Position numbers and translations under genes: made by a program
Shown: positions 9,301 to 15,803 of the stretch, piece by piece
Position numbering within the stretch: position 1 is the first letter of the stretch
Layout of the letters: each line of letters begins with the position of its first letter
Assembly (NCBI GenBank): GCA_937928795.1
Contig: CALFWB010000023.1
Span: 1-61,079 of the forward strand
Length of the DNA stretch: 61,079 bases
Direction of reading: 5' to 3'
Origin: an uncultured Anaerolineales bacterium
GTDB taxonomy: Bacteria > Chloroflexota > Anaerolineae > Anaerolineales > UBA4823
Notes under the pieces: generated by a model
The model's input: only the letters and a program-made list of their open reading frames with translations
What the model was told of the DNA's origin: nothing
Database searches by the model: none

Positions 9301-9778
9301 GGTTGACATTTGCCAGCCACAACAAGAGCAGTTCTTCTAGGGTTATTGCCCGATTGCTCCATGTGCCACTTGGATAGGTTGTGCTGCGGGAAAGATAGTC
9401 TTCAATTGAAATTTTGTCGAGGTAAACATCGGTAGGAGGGAATTCAGCCACAAATTGGATGAGGGAGGCTTCTAAAGCTTCTTTCCCGATGGCGTTTTCG
9501 AGATATAGTAGGGCTTGCTCCATCACCTCTGCACGGCGCTGTTGTCGATATTTTTCAACCACAAGATGGAGGATTTCATCGATCAGCCCCATGGCATTCA
9601 GTTGTCCGGCTCGGATTGCCAAGTGGGGAAAACGGGTTAGGTCGCGCTTGGCATTAATTTTTTGCGCAAATTCCCGCGCCGCGCGAAAGTTGCTGAAGAT
9701 TACGTTGCCATTGGTCGCAAACAGGCGTTGATCGAATTCATATTTTTGACGAGTGCGCCGCGAAACGTGAAATTCCAT
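6335..9778 (-). CDS. Large GH13 alpha-amylase-family protein, 1147 residues
   Basis: Cytoplasmic GH13 (alpha/beta)8 enzyme; no signal peptide is seen. About 310 N-terminal residues without recognised motifs precede the GH13 core. The core shows DMVPNH (His399), the nucleophile in IIRFDAAM (Asp514), the acid/base in LLLAEAF (Glu579) and the third acid in NNPD (Asp640), so the catalytic set is complete. A further roughly 350 residues follow the barrel, mostly helical by eye. The start MEFHVSRRTRQKY lies 14 bp after the CDF gene stop, and the gene ends a long minus-strand run. Its stop is one base from the stop of the convergent GH57 gene. Such long GH13 proteins are found beside glycogen genes in Chloroflexota (recollection). 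The reaction is unknown; alpha-amylase or glucanotransferase activity are both possible. Confidence 0.85.
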   Translation of the reverse strand: MEFHVSRRTRQKYEFDQRLFATNGNVIFSNFRAAREFAQKINAKRDLTRFPHLAIRAGQLNAMGLIDEILHLVVEKYRQQRRAEVMEQALLYLENAIGKEALEASLIQFVAEFPPTDVYLDKISIEDYLSRSTTYPSGTWSNRAITLEELLLLWLANVNPAFEPFSELFDDRNLSQNTAYSKIIHELSAFFDQQPPFGPQNQNLVAMLRSPAIAVPHSLSGQIEYIRQHWGYLLGDALKRLLSGLDFVKEEEKAIFPGSGIAPILHFEGLELELERFSPDRDWMPRVVMMAKNTYVWLDQLSKKYRRAITRLDQIPDEELDQLARWGFTALWLIGLWERSPASQRIKQLRGNPEAVASAYSLFDYKIAADLGGDEAFYNLRHRAWQRGIRLASDMVPNHMGIDSPWVINHPEWFISLDYSPFPSYTFNGPNLSWDQRVGIFLEDHYYNNTDAAVVFKRVDFWTGRELYIYHGNDGTSMPWNDTAQLNYLLPEVREQVIQTILQVARLFPIIRFDAAMTLAKRHYQRLWFPEPGSGGDIPSRAEHAMTKEQFNAAFPHEFWREVVDRVAEEIPDTLLLAEAFWLMEGYFVRTLGMHRVYNSAFMNMLRDERNQEYRMVIKNTLEFDPQILKRYVNFMNNPDERTAVDQFGKGDKYFGVCVLLATLPGLPMFGHGQIEGFTEKYGMEYRRAYWDETPDPDLVARHEQFIFPLLRKRYLFAEADHFLLYDFQTPQGFVNEDVFAYSNRAGAEKALVIYHNRFAETEGFIQSSCAYLQKGADGEKRLLRKDFSEEFEIADDENTFTIFRDSFSGLEFLRNNHELCQQGFYIYLNAYRCYVFLDFQTVVDTPDGIYRQLHAELKGRGVPSIEQAKAEMLLQPLRTSLREMINAGQWNWLIQQRVCEAGESSTDKLEPTLQEILHKAFALTQQVERFLSEPLAGDRYQAALASLCRTLLSQLPQIGQNPTTQRLCQGDSYAWSILLGWIFLAPLGMLKESETKRGLHLSWQWLKEWKLEALLHEAFQAMLLTETEAHRAMLAIQLLLKYAIQYESKLSEEDTLALWFSDGAFRQFSGVNHYQGVDWFVKEAFEEWLDLLCITTVLWTHCQSEGKEEGLGRVVCEQEGFVNDLKQKAQSSKYQLGEFLRLCGVV

Positions 9779-9792
9779 AGACCACCACTGGA

Positions 9793-10725
9793 CTAATGAG
9801 CGTTTTTCAGGTTAAGGTCGCAGTACAACAACGCCGGCTGGCATTCTTTGCACTCCAACTGTAAGGTTGCATGAGCGATGGCATAGCGCTGGCGCAACAG
9901 TTGCGCGATTCGCTCTTGGATAATTGCGCCTTCGCTCAAACACAGATCATCGGTAACCACATGGGCAGACAAGGAGCGCATCTCTGCAGTGATGCTCCAC
10001 ACATGTAAGTCATGGACATCGTTCACGCCCGGAATTTGGCGTAAATCCTCAACGAGTTGCTCCATATTAACATCTCTTGGAGCGCTTTCGAGGAGAATTT
10101 GTACCGTTTCGATAACAATTTTCAGGGCGTTCCAAAGGATCAAGCCGACAATTAAGAGGCTGACCAAGGGATCCAGCCAGTTATAACCGCTAAAAGCGAT
10201 GATGATGCCCGCCACAAAAGCCCCCAAGGTCGAGAAAACATCGCCCATCAAATGTAAATAGGCGCTGCGCAAATTAAGATCGGTATGGCTGCCATGGCGG
10301 ATCAGCAACGCAGTTACCAAATTGACGATGAAGGCGATAGCGCTGACCATGCTCATCAAAATCGATTGGACTTCCAATGGTTCGCGAAAGCGGCGATAGG
10401 CTTCCCAGCCCACCAGCGCAGAGATCAATATCAGCGAAGCCGCATTGAGAAGGGCGATCAAAATCCCAGCCCGGTGGTAGCCATAGGTGTGGTTGGAATT
10501 TGCCGGCTTGAGTGCCAAACGGATGGCAACCCAACTCAGAACTAAGGTTAACACATCGGTGAGGTTGTGGGCGGCATCGGTCAAGAGGGCAAGGCTATTG
10601 GCAAAATAGCCTCCAATTACCTCAAAGACCACAAACGCCAGCGTGATAACCAGTGACAGCACCAAGCGCCTAGAACGTTGTTCCTGCACTTGTGCGAGGT
10701 TTTGATGGAGAGAACGACCATGCAT
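9793..10725 (-). CDS. czcD: Cation diffusion facilitator metal exporter (CzcD/ZnT-like)
   Basis: Proton-coupled efflux of Zn2+ or a similar divalent metal across the cytoplasmic membrane. The 310 residues include six predicted transmembrane helices. The metal-site motifs are LTDAAHNLTDV in helix 2 and HLMGDVFSTLG in helix 5 (both HxxxD). A His-containing loop HTYGYHRAG and a C-terminal cytoplasmic domain (VNDVHDLHVWSI) follow. Length and order fit the CzcD branch. It lies 20 bp downstream of the HAD gene and 14 bp upstream of the GH13 gene on the same strand, which suggests cotranscription without an obvious functional link. The exact metal is inferred only from the family. Confidence 0.93.
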   Translation of the reverse strand: MHGRSLHQNLAQVQEQRSRRLVLSLVITLAFVVFEVIGGYFANSLALLTDAAHNLTDVLTLVLSWVAIRLALKPANSNHTYGYHRAGILIALLNAASLILISALVGWEAYRRFREPLEVQSILMSMVSAIAFIVNLVTALLIRHGSHTDLNLRSAYLHLMGDVFSTLGAFVAGIIIAFSGYNWLDPLVSLLIVGLILWNALKIVIETVQILLESAPRDVNMEQLVEDLRQIPGVNDVHDLHVWSITAEMRSLSAHVVTDDLCLSEGAIIQERIAQLLRQRYAIAHATLQLECKECQPALLYCDLNLKNAH

Positions 10726-10745
10726 GGCGGGATTTTATCATGAGG

Positions 10746-11417
10746 TCATAAAGAACGAGAAGAGGATTGATGACGAATGATCTCAATCAGGTCCTCAGGC
10801 TTCTGCGCTAGATAATCGGGTTGAGCCTGAAGCAATTTTTGATGTTCCTGATGTCCCCAACCGACCGCAATACTGACCGCCCCAGCCTCTTTGGCAGCTA
10901 GGATGTCACTGACCGCGTCTCCGATCATAAAGGCTGGCAATTGAAGAGAAAGGCTTTGTCGGATTGCCCGAATTTTTTCACTTTTGCTGCCCACTTGGTC
11001 AATGCCCTCAATGCGCCAGAAACAGGATTCGAGTTGAACCTTCGCCAAGAATCTCCGAATCACCCGTTGCAAGTTCCCGCTGACGATAGCAAGGATCGAA
11101 TCGGTGGCTAAATCACGAATGACTGCGTCCATTCCATCAAAGAGCGTGTACGTGATCGGACTTTCATCAAAGCATTGAAGCACTTTTTGGACATATTGTG
11201 GAATGAGCGGTTCGGCAATGCCCAGTTGGCGGGCGAGATGATCAAATCCCATGCGCGGTAAGCCATGGATGTCCTGCGGTGTGGTTTGGCGTTGATAACC
11301 CAACTCGGCGCAGACTTGATCGGAAAAGCGCAACATTTCTGCCAGCGTATCCGTAAGCACGCCATCAAAGTCAAAAATGACAATGCGCTCAAAGGCTGCT
11401 AACAAGGCTTTCCCCAC
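10746..11417 (-). CDS. HAD-superfamily phosphatase (phosphoglycolate phosphatase-like)
   Basis: Haloacid-dehalogenase-type hydrolase of 223 residues. Motif I is IVIFDFDGVLTDT (nucleophile and acid Asp), motif II the Ser of AIVSGN, motif III the Lys in GSKSEKI, and motif IV MIGDAVSDILAAKEAG. A helical cap between motifs I and II fits the beta-phosphoglucomutase/Gph branch (subfamily I). The chosen ATG overlaps the preceding hypothetical gene by 19 bp. The substrate is unknown; a sugar phosphate or phosphoglycolate is plausible from the family. It is cotranscribed, by spacing, with the pdh and CDF genes. Confidence 0.88.
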   Translation of the reverse strand: MGKALLAAFERIVIFDFDGVLTDTLAEMLRFSDQVCAELGYQRQTTPQDIHGLPRMGFDHLARQLGIAEPLIPQYVQKVLQCFDESPITYTLFDGMDAVIRDLATDSILAIVSGNLQRVIRRFLAKVQLESCFWRIEGIDQVGSKSEKIRAIRQSLSLQLPAFMIGDAVSDILAAKEAGAVSIAVGWGHQEHQKLLQAQPDYLAQKPEDLIEIIRHQSSSRSL

Positions 11418-11962
11418 AAGTACCAGTATCGATCAACAGCGAAATGAGGGCTGAGTTCGCTTTCCCAAATAAAGGTACCCTTAATCCAGCGTTCTTGTAA
11501 GCGTTGATCCAGTTGATCCAGTGTCTTCCAAATATCAGGAAGGTCCGGACATTCTTCCTTAAGTAGTTCAAGGATAACGCGGTTGCGCACTTCGTAAACA
11601 TAGCGATCGATCTGATCGGCCGGTTTCTGCAAATATTCGCGCAGAAAGTCCCCCCACCGCCGCAAACGGGAGGAACTATCCAGCTTGGCTTTCTCAAGCC
11701 AAGCTTGTCTCCAGCGAGCCTTGACCTGCTCGCTTTCTTGGGCAAGTTTTTGCCATTGCGCATGTTGGGCGGCTGTCTGGGCAAAGCCTTGCGCTCGTTT
11801 CAACGCAAGCAGATAGGTGCCGATGGTGAGCGTTGGGTAAGGCGGTTCATTTGCTTCCTTCGGCACAAAGACCAAGCGGTAAAGCTCCCGCGAGTGGAGA
11901 TAGCTCTCCAACTCAGGGAGCATGGCTTCAACATAGCGAATTTCATAGTTAAATCCAAACAT
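11399..11962 (-). CDS. Conserved-looking hypothetical protein, helical
   Basis: I do not recognise a family. The 187-residue product is rich in Arg, Gln, Glu, Leu and Trp and reads as mostly alpha-helical, with no signal peptide, membrane segment or cysteine motif. It begins MFGFNYEIRYVEAM and ends DRYWYLWGKPC. It is accepted as real because it sits 27 bp after pdhC, overlaps the HAD gene start by 19 bp, and its codon use looks like its neighbours. The operon position alone does not reveal a function. Confidence 0.7.
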   Translation of the reverse strand: MFGFNYEIRYVEAMLPELESYLHSRELYRLVFVPKEANEPPYPTLTIGTYLLALKRAQGFAQTAAQHAQWQKLAQESEQVKARWRQAWLEKAKLDSSSRLRRWGDFLREYLQKPADQIDRYVYEVRNRVILELLKEECPDLPDIWKTLDQLDQRLQERWIKGTFIWESELSPHFAVDRYWYLWGKPC

Positions 11963-11989
11963 CGACTGAAAGATACCATCGATTGGTTG

Positions 11990-13267
11990 TTAAATCAACA
12001 GTTGCAACGGATGTTCTAGATAGTGAGCTAACTTTTGCAAAAATTGGGCCGCCTCGGCGCCATCCGAAATGCGATGATCGACTGAGATGGTCAAATTCAT
12101 GCGCCAGCTAATCTGCAAGCTATTGTCTTTGACAACCGGCATCTGTCGGGCTGATCCAACCGCTAGAATGGCAGCTTCCGGCGGATTGATAATCGCACTA
12201 AATTGAGCGACATCGAACATCCCCAAGTTACTGATCGAAAAAGTCGATCCTTCGATGTCTTCTGGACGGACTTTGCCCTCGCGTGCCCGATTGACCAATG
12301 CTTTGACCTCTTGGGAGATCAAGCGCACGCTCTTCTGATCGGCGTTTTTGCAAACCACCGTGAGCAAGCCGCTTTCCAAAGCAACAGCAACACCGATATT
12401 GACCACCCCATGCTGAAGAATTTCACCTTTCTCTTCATCGATCGAGGCGTTCAGATTAGGAAAGGACCGTAAAGCCAACGCCGTGGCGCGCACGACAAAA
12501 TCATTCACCGAGAGCTTCTCTCCCTCGGGCAGGAGCTGATTGACTTCCTGACGCAGGTTCAGTAATGCCTCGACATCCACTTCGTGCGTGACGAAGAAGT
12601 GGGGCGCCGTTTGGGTGGATTGAGCCATGCGCTTGCCGATGATGGCGCGCAGTTTGGTCAGCGGTATGCGCCGCTCTGCGCCGGGCACAAAATCAGGCGT
12701 AGATAAGGGAGGCAGGATTGGCGCTTCAACGGGAAGAACTGCAACTTCAGTGGCTGTTTGATCTCGTTCTTTTATTAAGGCTTCCACATCCTCTTTCCGA
12801 ATGCGCCCCAACGGACCCGAGCCACGCACATTGCGCAGGTCAATGCCGCTCTCCTGCGCCAAACGACGCGCCAGAGGGGTTGCTCGAACGCCACCCGGTA
12901 AAACCCCGGCATCCAGATCTTGAGTCGCCAATCCCTCTAGGGCTTGGCTAGGGGTGGTTTCTGGCACTTCTTCTTGCACGGGTCGGGTGGCAGCTTCAGC
13001 TTCGCCAGCAGGAGCTGGAATTTCTTCACCGGGTTGACCGATCACCGCAATCGGCGTGTTGACCGGCACAACGCTGCCCGGCTCGACCAAGTGACGCAAT
13101 AAGGTGCCGCTGGCGCTTGCTTCCACTTCAACGGTGGCTTTATCCGTTTCAATTTCTGCCAGAACAGCCCCTTTATTGACGGCTTCGCCTTCCGCAATCA
13201 CCCAACGCACCAGAGTGCCTTCCGCCATATCGAAACCCAGTTTGGGCATGGTGACGATTTCAGCCAT
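11990..13267 (-). CDS. pdhC: 2-oxoacid dehydrogenase E2 (dihydrolipoamide acyltransferase)
   Basis: Core acyltransferase of a pyruvate, acetoin or branched-chain dehydrogenase complex. Domains in order: an N-terminal lipoyl domain with Lys43 in IETDKATVEVEA; a Pro/Ala/Glu-rich linker; a peripheral subunit-binding domain at about 125-165 (VRATPLARRLAQESGIDL, GRIRKEDV); and a catalytic domain ending in SVDHRISDGAEAAQF, with active-site His398 and Asp402. A strong AGGAGG precedes the ATG and lies inside the last codons of pdhB; the two genes overlap by one base (TAATG). No E3 (lipoamide dehydrogenase) gene is adjacent, so E3 must be supplied from elsewhere. The pdh name is a best guess among the 2-oxoacid complexes. 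Confidence 0.93.
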   Translation of the reverse strand: MAEIVTMPKLGFDMAEGTLVRWVIAEGEAVNKGAVLAEIETDKATVEVEASASGTLLRHLVEPGSVVPVNTPIAVIGQPGEEIPAPAGEAEAATRPVQEEVPETTPSQALEGLATQDLDAGVLPGGVRATPLARRLAQESGIDLRNVRGSGPLGRIRKEDVEALIKERDQTATEVAVLPVEAPILPPLSTPDFVPGAERRIPLTKLRAIIGKRMAQSTQTAPHFFVTHEVDVEALLNLRQEVNQLLPEGEKLSVNDFVVRATALALRSFPNLNASIDEEKGEILQHGVVNIGVAVALESGLLTVVCKNADQKSVRLISQEVKALVNRAREGKVRPEDIEGSTFSISNLGMFDVAQFSAIINPPEAAILAVGSARQMPVVKDNSLQISWRMNLTISVDHRISDGAEAAQFLQKLAHYLEHPLQLLI

Positions 13268-14238
13268 TACAACACCTCCTTTACTGCCCGCACGATGTCT
13301 TCCACCTGCGGCAACGCCATCTGTTCCAACGTGCGATTATACGGCAAGGGCGTCTCCTTTTGGGCAACGCGTTGAATGGGCGCATCTACGTAATCAAAGG
13401 CTTCCTCGTAGATGCGAGCTGCCACCTCGGAGCCAACGCCATAAGAACGCCAACCCTCCTCGACGATCACGGCGCGATTGGTCTTTTTGAACGATTGAAG
13501 CACCGGCTGCATATCCAATGGGCGTAAACTGCGCAGGTCCACAATCTCGACTTCAATCCCTTCTTTGGCAAGCTGATCGGCAGCCTTGAGCGATAACTCA
13601 AGCATTTTACTGTACGTAACGATGGTTACATCGCGTCCGGGGCGCTGAATTTTGGATTTTCCGATCGGGATCACATAGTCCTCGTCGGGGACTTCGCCAC
13701 GGGTCTGGTAGAGCGTAGCATGTTCGATGAACAAAATCGGGTCATCCGAGCGGATAGCCGCTTTGAGCAAACCCTTGGCGTCCTCGGGGGTGCCGGGGGC
13801 GACCACCTTCAAGCCGGGGAAATGAGCGAAGATGACATCGGGGGTTTGCGAGTGCGTAGCACCCAATTGCCGCCCCCCGCCGCTGACGGTGCGAATGACA
13901 AGGGGCAAGGTAAATTGTCCGCCAAACATATAGCGTAATTTGGCAGCCTGATTGACAATGTGATCCATAGCTGCAAAGGCAAAGTTGATCGTCATCAATT
14001 CAGCCACCGGTCGCAAGCCGGTCAAAGCTGCGCCAATGGCTGCGCCAACGATCGTTGCTTCGGCAATGGGGGTATCCATCACCCGTTTGGGACCAAAATG
14101 ATCGTAGAAGCCCTTAGTTACGGCGTAGGTGCCACCCCAGACTCCCACTTCTTCCCCCAGGATGAAAACGGATGGATCTTGTTCCATCTCTTCCCATAGG
14201 GCTTTTGAGATCGCTTCACGATAGGTTATGCGTGCCAT
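13267..14238 (-). CDS. pdhB: 2-oxoacid dehydrogenase E1 component, beta subunit
   Basis: Transketolase-like beta subunit that binds the pyrophosphate-side partner of thiamine diphosphate in the E1 heterotetramer. MARITYREAI, LGEEVGVWGGTY, DTPIAEATIVGAAIG and the C-terminal VVEEGWRSYGVGSE match PdhB/AcoB. The ATG at 14238 (323 residues) was chosen over an upstream ATG because family similarity starts there, and a GAGGGA lies just ahead, 7 bp after the pdhA stop. Gene order E1alpha-E1beta-E2 is the usual one. Whether the substrate is pyruvate, acetoin or a branched 2-oxoacid is not decidable from sequence alone. Confidence 0.93.
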   Translation of the reverse strand: MARITYREAISKALWEEMEQDPSVFILGEEVGVWGGTYAVTKGFYDHFGPKRVMDTPIAEATIVGAAIGAALTGLRPVAELMTINFAFAAMDHIVNQAAKLRYMFGGQFTLPLVIRTVSGGGRQLGATHSQTPDVIFAHFPGLKVVAPGTPEDAKGLLKAAIRSDDPILFIEHATLYQTRGEVPDEDYVIPIGKSKIQRPGRDVTIVTYSKMLELSLKAADQLAKEGIEVEIVDLRSLRPLDMQPVLQSFKKTNRAVIVEEGWRSYGVGSEVAARIYEEAFDYVDAPIQRVAQKETPLPYNRTLEQMALPQVEDIVRAVKEVL

Positions 14239-14245
14239 TGTTCCC

Positions 14246-15202
14246 TCACTCTGCGTAGATGTGTTCAAATAAGGCTTCCGGGGGTGGTTCGGGGCTTTCT
14301 TCGGCAAAGCGCACCGCTTCTGCCACTTCTTGCTCAACTCGTCGGTCTATGGCATCCAGGTCATCTGCACTCGCAATCGCTTGACCTTCCAAATAACGGC
14401 GATAGATACCGATCGGATCGTTTTCTTGCCAGCGCTTGACTTCTTCCGCTTGACGGTAACGCTCCGGATCGCCCATGGAATGCCCGCGGTAGCGATAGGT
14501 GACGATCTCCATTAGGTGAGGACCGCTGCCAGCGCGAATTTTCTCCAGCACTTCAAGGGCGGCTTGGCGCACTGCCAGCACATCCATGCCATCCACGCGG
14601 CTGTTGGGCATATCGTAACCCAAAGCTTTTTGGCGGATCTCATCGACAGCAGAAGCTCGTTCGACCGCAGTTCCCATGCCATATTGATTGTTTTCACAAA
14701 CCCAAAGGACGGGCAAATTCCATACTTTGGAGAGATTGAGCGCTTCGTGAAAAAAACCGATGTTGGTTGCTCCATCCCCAAACATACAAATGGTTACGGC
14801 ATCCTTGCCTTGGTATTGATCCCCCAGCGCCAAACCTGCCGCAATGGGCAAGTGCGCGCCGACAATGGCATGGCCGCCCCAAAAATTGCGTTGGACATCT
14901 GCCAGGTGCATCGAGCCACCTTTGCCTTTTGAGACGCCGGTGGCTTTGCCCAGCAGTTCGGCTAAGACCTCTTTCGCCGGGATGCCGACGTTGATCGCCA
15001 CCCCATGATCGCGATAAGCTGTGATCACCCGATCCTGAGGTTGACGGGCGGAGATCAAACCCGTGCTGACCGCTTCTTGTCCGATATACAGATGCAGAAA
15101 GCCACCGATTTTCCCCTGCTGGTAAAGCTGAGCCGCCGCTTCCTCCACCAGACGGATCAGCACCATCTGATAATACAAATCTAGGTAAAGTTGTGTGTCC
15201 AT
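14246..15202 (-). CDS. pdhA: 2-oxoacid dehydrogenase E1 component, alpha subunit
   Basis: Thiamine-diphosphate-binding subunit that decarboxylates the 2-oxoacid and passes the acyl group to lipoyl-E2. The ThDP motif begins at GDGATNIGFFHEALN and ends at CENNQYGMGT; IGQEAVSTGL and RYRGHSMGDPE are further E1alpha signatures. The ATG at 15202 (318 residues) is preceded by CGGAG at about 8 bp and matches the family N-terminus (MDTQLYLDLYYQM). A longer frame to 15271 has no family support. It is the first gene of a minus-strand run that probably reaches the GH13 gene. A -10 box and an inverted repeat lie upstream (15244-15294). Confidence 0.94.
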   Translation of the reverse strand: MDTQLYLDLYYQMVLIRLVEEAAAQLYQQGKIGGFLHLYIGQEAVSTGLISARQPQDRVITAYRDHGVAINVGIPAKEVLAELLGKATGVSKGKGGSMHLADVQRNFWGGHAIVGAHLPIAAGLALGDQYQGKDAVTICMFGDGATNIGFFHEALNLSKVWNLPVLWVCENNQYGMGTAVERASAVDEIRQKALGYDMPNSRVDGMDVLAVRQAALEVLEKIRAGSGPHLMEIVTYRYRGHSMGDPERYRQAEEVKRWQENDPIGIYRRYLEGQAIASADDLDAIDRRVEQEVAEAVRFAEESPEPPPEALFEHIYAE

Positions 15203-15243
15203 TGGATAACTCCGATGATGATCTTTGATGATTTGATCGTTAT

Positions 15244-15294
15244 AGAATGCACGACAGGGAGGCATTCTCATTTGTCATCAAGCTAACGATTATA
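15244..15294 (-). promoter_or_regulatory. pdhA upstream region: -10 box and inverted repeat
   Basis: On the minus strand TATAAT lies at 15294-15289, with TTGACA 21 bp further upstream (15321-15316), longer than the ideal spacing. Between this box and pdhA lies a 7-bp inverted repeat, AGAATGC (15244-15250) and GCATTCT (15262-15268). It could be an operator or a leader hairpin. Confidence 0.4.
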
Positions 15295-15425
15295 ACCCCC
15301 AAAAGGAAAAGAAGATGTCAAAGTTTTGTAAGAACGGAACTTGGCGGGCAGAAGCCCAGCTTACGGCTTTGGCTTGCTTGGCTAAGCATGAAAGACCCTG
15401 AGTTCGGGGTAAGCTCATCATCTTG

Positions 15426-15532
15426 ACATGTCACCTCGAGCGCAGCGTGACGAACCACTGTTTCACCTCGAGCGCAGCAAGAAGAAGTCCTCAAGATTTC
15501 TCCTCGCTGCTCTGGTCGAAACGACAGGAGAA
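15426..15532. repeat. Dispersed GAGCGCAGCG repeat, compound copy
   Basis: Two successive TCACCTCGAGCGCAGC motifs are followed by GATTTCTCCTCGCTGCTCTGG, partly inverted relative to the first arm. It belongs to the same family as 4803-4864. Confidence 0.65.
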
Positions 15533-15534
15533 TT

Positions 15535-15571
15535 CCCCCTCGCCCGCTAGGAGAGGGGCTAGGGGTGAGGG
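15535..15571. repeat. Diverged single copy of the 42-bp C/G-rich unit
   Basis: The copy reads CCCCCTCGCCCGCTAGGAGA then GGGGCTAGGGGTGAGGG, with several mismatches to the tandem array at 19-139. Confidence 0.7.
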
Positions 15572-15644
15572 AAACGCTCAGCAGGCTAAAACCGCATTAA
15601 GGGGATCGAAGGATCGGAAAATTGAAAAGCCATAGAGCCATAGG

Positions 15645-15702
15645 GTGTGCACTCATCTGTAGGACAACTCATTGAGTTGTTCTACAACTTTTGCATGGAC
15701 GC
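15645..15702. repeat. 78-bp palindromic element, internally deleted copy
   Basis: Starts GTGTGCACTCA and ends ACAACTTTTGCATGGACGC. It keeps the inner palindrome GTAGGACAACTC-ATTGAGTTGTTCTAC but lacks about 20 bp of the left arm present in the other three copies. Confidence 0.75.
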
Positions 15703-15718
15703 AGCCATAGGTTCCAAC

Positions 15719-15747
15719 TTGTTCCGCTAAGGGAGCAATGTTATAAT
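15719..15747 (+). promoter_or_regulatory. Promoter of the STAND gene
   Basis: TTGTTC at 15719-15724 and TATAAT at 15742-15747 are separated by 17 bp, and TG precedes the -10 by one base (extended -10, TGTTATAAT). The start codon is 57 bp further on, behind GAGGGGAG. Confidence 0.55.
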
Positions 15748-15803
15748 CCGACTCACAGCCACTGCATGGCAACCTTGTCCAAATCACCCGCCTGCGAGGG
15801 GAG

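Larger units (their letters stand above)
15272..15803. other. Repeat-rich intergenic region before the STAND gene
   Basis: Apart from the pdhA promoter side and the STAND promoter, the region holds a complex copy of the GAGCGCAGCG repeat family (15426-15532), a diverged 42-bp-type unit (15535-15571) and the deleted copy of the 78-bp element (15645-15702). No gene is credible here. Confidence 0.7.
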
